From positions 1-48,347 of the forward strand of contig CANFXW010000024.1 in the NCBI GenBank assembly GCA_947451145.1: a stretch of DNA of 48,347 bases, written 5' to 3'. Positions 43,895 through 48,347 of this stretch are shown piece after piece. The notes beneath the pieces were generated by a model. The model did no database searches, was not told where the DNA came from, and saw only the letters and a list, made by a program, of their open reading frames with translations. Both the position numbers and the translations under genes were made by a program. Origin of the DNA: Sphingomonadaceae bacterium (GTDB lineage: Bacteria; Pseudomonadota; Alphaproteobacteria; Sphingomonadales; Sphingomonadaceae). Every line of letters starts with the position of its first letter. Position 1 is the first letter of the stretch.

Positions 43895-45901
43895 ATGCCA
43901 TTCTCTGCCCTACCCACCCCGATTGCCGAAGCCCTTGCTGCCCAAGGCTATGCCGCACCCACACCTGTGCAGGCTGCCGTTCTGGAAGCCGAAGCGCACA
44001 ATCGCGATCTGATCGTTTCCGCCCAGACCGGTTCGGGCAAGACCGTCGCTTTCGGCCTCGCCATGGCCGAACAAATTCTGGGCGATGCCACCGAAGTTTC
44101 CGTCGCCGCCGCGCCGCTCGCGCTGGTGATTGCCCCGACCCGCGAACTGGCGTTGCAGGTCAGCCGCGAGCTCGAATGGCTCTATGCCAAGGCCCGCGTG
44201 CGGATCACCACCTGCGTTGGCGGTATGGATCCATCCAAGGAACGCCGCGCGCTTTATGCCGGCACGCACATCGTGGTCGGCACGCCGGGCCGCCTGCGCG
44301 ATCACCTTGAGCGCAGCGCGCTTGACCTCTCGGCGCTGCGCTTTGTCGTGCTCGATGAAGCCGACGAAATGCTCGACATGGGCTTCCGCGACGATCTGGA
44401 AGAAATTCTCGATTCGACGCCGGAAGGCCGCCGCACCCTGCTGTTCTCGGCGACCATGCCCAAGCCGATTGTCGCGCTGGCCAAGCGTTACCAGAAGGAC
44501 GCGCTGCGCATCTCCACCGTTGGCGATGATCGCGGGCATGGCGACATTGCCTATCAGGCTGTCGCGGTAACGCCGTCTGACATTGAACACGCAGTGATCA
44601 ACCTGCTCCGCTTCCACGAAGCCGAAACCGCGATGCTGTTCTGCGCAACGCGCGACAATGTCCGCCACCTCCACGCCACGCTGGTCGAGCGCGGCTTTGC
44701 TGCCGTGGCGCTGTCGGGCGAGCACAGCCAGAGTGAGCGCAACCACGCGCTTCAGGCGCTGCGCGACAAGCGGGCGCGGGTCTGCGTTGCCACTGACGTT
44801 GCCGCCCGCGGCATCGACGTCGCCTCGCTCAGCCTGGTGATCCACGTTGAAATGCCGCGCGATGCCGAAGTGCTGCAGCACCGTTCGGGCCGCACGGGCC
44901 GCGCAGGCAAGAAGGGCACCGCCGTGCTCATCGTCCCCTTCCCGCGCCGCCGCCGCGTCGAGATGATGCTGCGCAATGCCCGCATCAACGCCGATTGGGT
45001 CGAAGTGCCAACCCCGGAAATGATCCACGCGCAGGATCGCGAACGGATGCTCGCCTCGCTGCTCGAAACGGCCGAAGCGAGCGACGGCGATCGCGCTCTG
45101 GCCGCCGTGCTGCTTGAGCGGATGAGCCCCGAAGATATCGCTCTCGGCCTGATCCGCGCCCATGCCAGCCGCCTGCCCAATCCCGAAGAGCTGATCGACC
45201 TCTCTTCGCAGCCGCGCGATGCCGGCCAGCGCGAGCCGCACCATCGCCCGGGCTTTGACGACACGGTCTGGTTCCGCATGGACATCGGCCGCCGCCAGAA
45301 CGCAGATCCGCGCTGGCTGCTGCCGCTGCTCTGCCGCCGTGGTCACATTACCAAGAACGAGATCGGCGCGATCCGCATCGCCGCCAACGAAACGTTCTTC
45401 CAGATCCCCCGCACGGTCGAGGCAAAGTTCAGCGCCGCGCTCGCCCGCACTGCGGTGCCTGGCGGCGAGGACGAGAGCGGTATTACCATCGAGCCATCGC
45501 CCGAAACCCCGCGTGAAGCCGCGCGCGAGAACGGACGGCGTGGTGACCGGCCCAGTGGCCCGCCGCGCCAGCACGCGCCGCGCGAACATTCGCCTCGCGA
45601 GCATAAGCCGCGTGAATACACGCCCCGCGAGCAAGCTCCGCGCCAGAATGACCGGCCCGAACGCGCCCGTCCGGAGCGGTCTGCCGAACCCTATAAGCCG
45701 ACCCCGCAGTCTGGCGAAGCAGCAGGCGAACGTCGCACGCTCGCACCCAAGGCCTATGACGGCCAGAGCCGTGATGGCGCACGTCCGAACAAGGTAAAGC
45801 CTGCCTATCGCGACAAGCCACCGTTCAAGGGCAAGGCCGGTTTCAAGGGCAAACCGCCATTCAAGGGCAAGCCAACGCGCAAGGGCCCACCAGCCCGATA
45901 G
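43895..45901 (+). CDS. DEAD-box RNA helicase with DbpA-type RNA-binding domain
   Basis: The 668-aa product has the full motif set: Q motif region, AQTGSGKT, PTRELA, GG, TPGRL, DEAD, SAT, and HRSGRTGRAGKKG. A DbpA/RBD-like domain follows (about 455-525: WFRMDIGRRQNADPRWLLPLL...GAIRIAANETFFQI), which in DbpA and CsdA directs the enzyme to rRNA. The 140-residue tail is Arg/Pro/Lys-rich with two short repeat runs (PREHS/PREHK/PREYT/PREQA and FKGK units). Probable role in ribosome assembly or RNA degradosome. ATG at 43895 preferred over an upstream TTG. Confidence 0.92.
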   Translation: MPFSALPTPIAEALAAQGYAAPTPVQAAVLEAEAHNRDLIVSAQTGSGKTVAFGLAMAEQILGDATEVSVAAAPLALVIAPTRELALQVSRELEWLYAKARVRITTCVGGMDPSKERRALYAGTHIVVGTPGRLRDHLERSALDLSALRFVVLDEADEMLDMGFRDDLEEILDSTPEGRRTLLFSATMPKPIVALAKRYQKDALRISTVGDDRGHGDIAYQAVAVTPSDIEHAVINLLRFHEAETAMLFCATRDNVRHLHATLVERGFAAVALSGEHSQSERNHALQALRDKRARVCVATDVAARGIDVASLSLVIHVEMPRDAEVLQHRSGRTGRAGKKGTAVLIVPFPRRRRVEMMLRNARINADWVEVPTPEMIHAQDRERMLASLLETAEASDGDRALAAVLLERMSPEDIALGLIRAHASRLPNPEELIDLSSQPRDAGQREPHHRPGFDDTVWFRMDIGRRQNADPRWLLPLLCRRGHITKNEIGAIRIAANETFFQIPRTVEAKFSAALARTAVPGGEDESGITIEPSPETPREAARENGRRGDRPSGPPRQHAPREHSPREHKPREYTPREQAPRQNDRPERARPERSAEPYKPTPQSGEAAGERRTLAPKAYDGQSRDGARPNKVKPAYRDKPPFKGKAGFKGKPPFKGKPTRKGPPAR

Positions 45902-45967
45902 GCGAATCCATTTTCCTACACTAACCATTTTGGTTACATGGGCGGTTTTCCAACGGAGAACCCGCCC

Positions 45968-46387
45968 ATGCCCATTCCAATTCTCGACACTATCATCGGC
46001 CCGATTACCCGCATTATCGACAAGGTGATCCCCGACCCCAAAGCCCGCGACGAGGCCAAGCTGGAATTGCTCAAGCTGCAGGGCTCGCAAGAGATGCAGC
46101 TGCTGCAAACCCAGCTTTCGGCCATCGTCGCCGAGGCCAATTCCACCGATCCGTGGACCAGCCGCGCGCGGCCCAGCTTCATGTACGTGATGTATGTGAT
46201 GATCCTGTGGGCCTTGCCGATGGGCCTGATCGCAGCTTTCCGCCCCGATGCCGCATCGGCCATCGCCAGCGGCATGAATGCCTATCTGAACGGCCTGCCG
46301 GAACCACTCTACGCCCTGTTCGGCACCGGTTACCTTGGCTACACCGCCGCGCGCCAGTGGGGAAAGATCAAGGGCAGCGACAAATAG
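45968..46387 (+). CDS. GTA-type 3TM holin family protein
   Basis: The 139-aa product from ATG at 45968 (CGGAGAA seven bases upstream) matches the family called holin of 3TMs for gene-transfer release. It has an N-terminal amphipathic region (IIGPITRIIDKVIPDPKARDEAKLE), a Gln/Leu-rich helix and the SRARPSFMYVMYVMIL...PMGLIAAF membrane segment. Further hydrophobic stretches are near 95-112 and 115-130. In Rhodobacter such a holin releases gene transfer agent particles. No endolysin or GTA structural gene is present in this window. Function here is inferred from family only. Confidence 0.72.
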   Translation: MPIPILDTIIGPITRIIDKVIPDPKARDEAKLELLKLQGSQEMQLLQTQLSAIVAEANSTDPWTSRARPSFMYVMYVMILWALPMGLIAAFRPDAASAIASGMNAYLNGLPEPLYALFGTGYLGYTAARQWGKIKGSDK

Positions 46388-46509
46388 GCGCTCTGTATCG
46401 ACCCGCTGCGAAGTTTCGCGCTTTGGTTAGGATTCAGTAACTGCTGATGCGCTAGATAGGTGGCTTGCGGTGCCTGGCGCCGCGACCACCCATCGGGCTT
46501 TGAACGCAA

Positions 46510-46839
46510 ATGAAGATGAACATCAGATCCACTCTTATCGCTGCCGCTGCGGGCGCTTCGCTGCTGCTGTCGGCCTGTGCAGGCAAGGATGCTTCTGCTG
46601 ACGAACGCGTCCAGCGCGCCGAAGCCGCCGCCCAGCGCGCGGAAGCCGCGCAGGCCAAGGCCGAACAAGCCGCGCAAAAGGCTATTGCTTTTTCCTCGCA
46701 TGGCGACAGCTCCGGTTCCGGAAATAACAGCAGCAACAGCAACCCGCCCTCCACGACAAGCAGCCCCCAACCGCAAGGACAGGCCGCGAACAACGAACCG
46801 GGAGGCACCGATCCCAAGCCGGACAACCCGCTCTCCTGA
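46510..46839 (+). CDS. Small lipoprotein with Ala-rich coiled coil
   Basis: The 109-aa product has a lipoprotein signal with lipobox LSAC (Cys23). A coiled-coil-like Ala/Glu/Gln/Lys stretch with repeated RAEAA units follows (about residues 33-59), then a disordered Ser/Asn/Pro-rich tail. The layout resembles the alanine-zipper lipoproteins (Lpp/OprI type), which help hold the outer membrane, but it is not a clear homologue. It is followed by a hairpin and then accB. Confidence 0.65.
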   Translation: MKMNIRSTLIAAAAGASLLLSACAGKDASADERVQRAEAAAQRAEAAQAKAEQAAQKAIAFSSHGDSSGSGNNSSNSNPPSTTSSPQPQGQAANNEPGGTDPKPDNPLS

Positions 46840-46899
46840 GCCAAACCAGCATTCGTGCGGCCAACTGATCCGCTGAAAAATTGCGCCTAGGCCTTGCTG

Positions 46900-46921
46900 C
46901 CCTATCGCCACGGCGATAGGG
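46900..46921. terminator. Hairpin between the lipoprotein gene and accB
   Basis: CCCTATCGC-CACG-GCGATAGGG is a perfect 9-bp stem with a four-base loop, 60 bp after the lipoprotein stop and 34 bp before the accB start. It could terminate the lipoprotein mRNA or attenuate accB; no T-run follows. Confidence 0.5.
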
Positions 46922-46954
46922 CCGATCACAGATTGTGATTTGAAAGAGGTCCAA

Positions 46955-47446
46955 ATGGGCGAACAGACGGGTAGTGGCCAGGGCAAAGCAGCCCAGGGCA
47001 AGATGGGTATCGACACGGCTCTGGTGCGCAAGCTGGCCGATATGCTGAACGATACCGGCCTTACCGAGATCGAAGTTGAAGACGGCGATCGCAAGATCCG
47101 CGTTTCGCGCGCCTCAACAGCGGCTGCGGCCCCGGTTGCCTATGCACCTGCTCCGGCCTCCGCCCCCGCAGCGGCCGCTCCGGCTGAAGCTCCGGCACCG
47201 GCGGCTGTTTCCGCGGATGCACTGAAATCGCCGATGGTCGGCACAGCCTACTTGGCTCCCGAGCCCGGCGCGGCAGATTTCATCTCCATCGGCAAGCAAG
47301 TAAAAGTCGGCGATACCTTGCTGATCATCGAAGCGATGAAGGTGATGAACCCGATCATCGCGCCCAAGGCCGGCACGATTTCGGCCATCCTGATCGAGAA
47401 CGGCCAGCCGGTCGAATTCGACCAGCCACTGCTCGTTATCGCCTGA
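46955..47446 (+). CDS. accB: Biotin carboxyl carrier protein of acetyl-CoA carboxylase
   Basis: AccB carries the biotin that shuttles carboxyl groups in the first step of fatty acid synthesis. The 163-aa product has an N-terminal dimerisation helix (about 20-52), an Ala/Pro linker (about 54-88) and a C-terminal biotinyl domain with Lys129 in the EAMKVMN motif. AAAGAGG precedes the ATG. It is 13 bp from accC. The aroQ-type dehydroquinase often found before accB is not present in this window. Confidence 0.96.
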   Translation: MGEQTGSGQGKAAQGKMGIDTALVRKLADMLNDTGLTEIEVEDGDRKIRVSRASTAAAAPVAYAPAPASAPAAAAPAEAPAPAAVSADALKSPMVGTAYLAPEPGAADFISIGKQVKVGDTLLIIEAMKVMNPIIAPKAGTISAILIENGQPVEFDQPLLVIA

Positions 47447-47459
47447 GGCGCGCGGCATT

Positions 47460-48347
<888 letters not shown>

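Noticed and set aside
43910..46108. 732-aa open frame opposite the DEAD-box helicase
   Set aside because: It is the antisense of the helicase and part of the holin gene, with composition typical of a shadow frame.

Overview
The window is GC-rich chromosomal DNA of an alphaproteobacterium, most likely of the order Sphingomonadales (Erythrobacter or Novosphingobium-like). The supporting signs are the SciP/DUF1153 and DUF6456 genes, a LexA-type GAAC-N7-GAAC box, GANTC sites in regulatory DNA, the envelope gene order rpsB-tsf / pyrH-frr-uppS-cdsA-dxr-rseP-bamA-ompH-fabZ, and the absence of the lpxD and lpxA genes that normally flank fabZ. That absence fits a lineage that uses glycosphingolipids in place of lipopolysaccharide. 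I see no phage, IS element, integron or CRISPR array; nearly everything is housekeeping sequence, with several small regulatory or accessory genes set between.

Layout. Positions 1-404 hold a near-consensus leftward promoter and a structured untranslated stretch running off the left edge. Positions 455-12770 (minus strand) are a compact translation, isoprenoid, phospholipid and outer-membrane biogenesis block: rpsB, tsf, then pyrH, frr, uppS, cdsA, dxr, rseP, bamA, ompH and fabZ. A plus-strand metallophosphoesterase gene splits tsf from pyrH. Positions 12771-13453 hold an apparent SOS-controlled promoter and a small membrane protein. Phosphatidylethanolamine synthesis (pssA, psd), tRNA-Tyr, a SpoU-family rRNA methyltransferase, a lipoprotein, HU and Lon follow. 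Positions 20156-26378 carry a 57-aa membrane protein, a pentapeptide-repeat protein, ybaB, dnaX, the SRP RNA, a complex I NDUFS4-like subunit and hrpB. HrpB contains an in-frame palindromic repeat.

Positions 26661-30873 carry sciP, a TonB-like protein, a crotonase-fold protein resembling 6-oxocamphor hydrolase, a polyprenyl diphosphate synthase, chorismate mutase and a PIN/RHH toxin-antitoxin pair with a double operator. Positions 30879-33346 encode a histidine kinase, response regulator and PepSY periplasmic protein set that resembles PhoPQ or FeuPQ plus FeuN. Then come a class IV aminotransferase, an ABC-F ATPase, a DUF885 protein, DUF6456, an XRE regulator, a GT4 glycosyltransferase, yajC-secD-secF, tRNA-Pro, a DEAD-box helicase, a GTA-type holin, a small lipoprotein, and accB followed by the start of accC at the right edge.

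The genes form recognisable functional groups: protein synthesis and secretion (rpsB, tsf, frr, yajC-secDF, SRP RNA), envelope building (uppS, dxr, cdsA, pssA, psd, bamA, ompH, rseP, fabZ, accBC), and replication and cell-cycle control (dnaX, sciP, SOS gene, Lon, HU). Four different dispersed palindromic repeats lie in the window, one of them inside a coding sequence. I see no single large undescribed system. The best leads are the SOS/DnaA-box small membrane protein, the repeat inside hrpB, the oxocamphor-hydrolase-like enzyme, the pentapeptide protein in the dnaX operon, the kinase/PepSY set and the unidentified RNA leader at the left edge.
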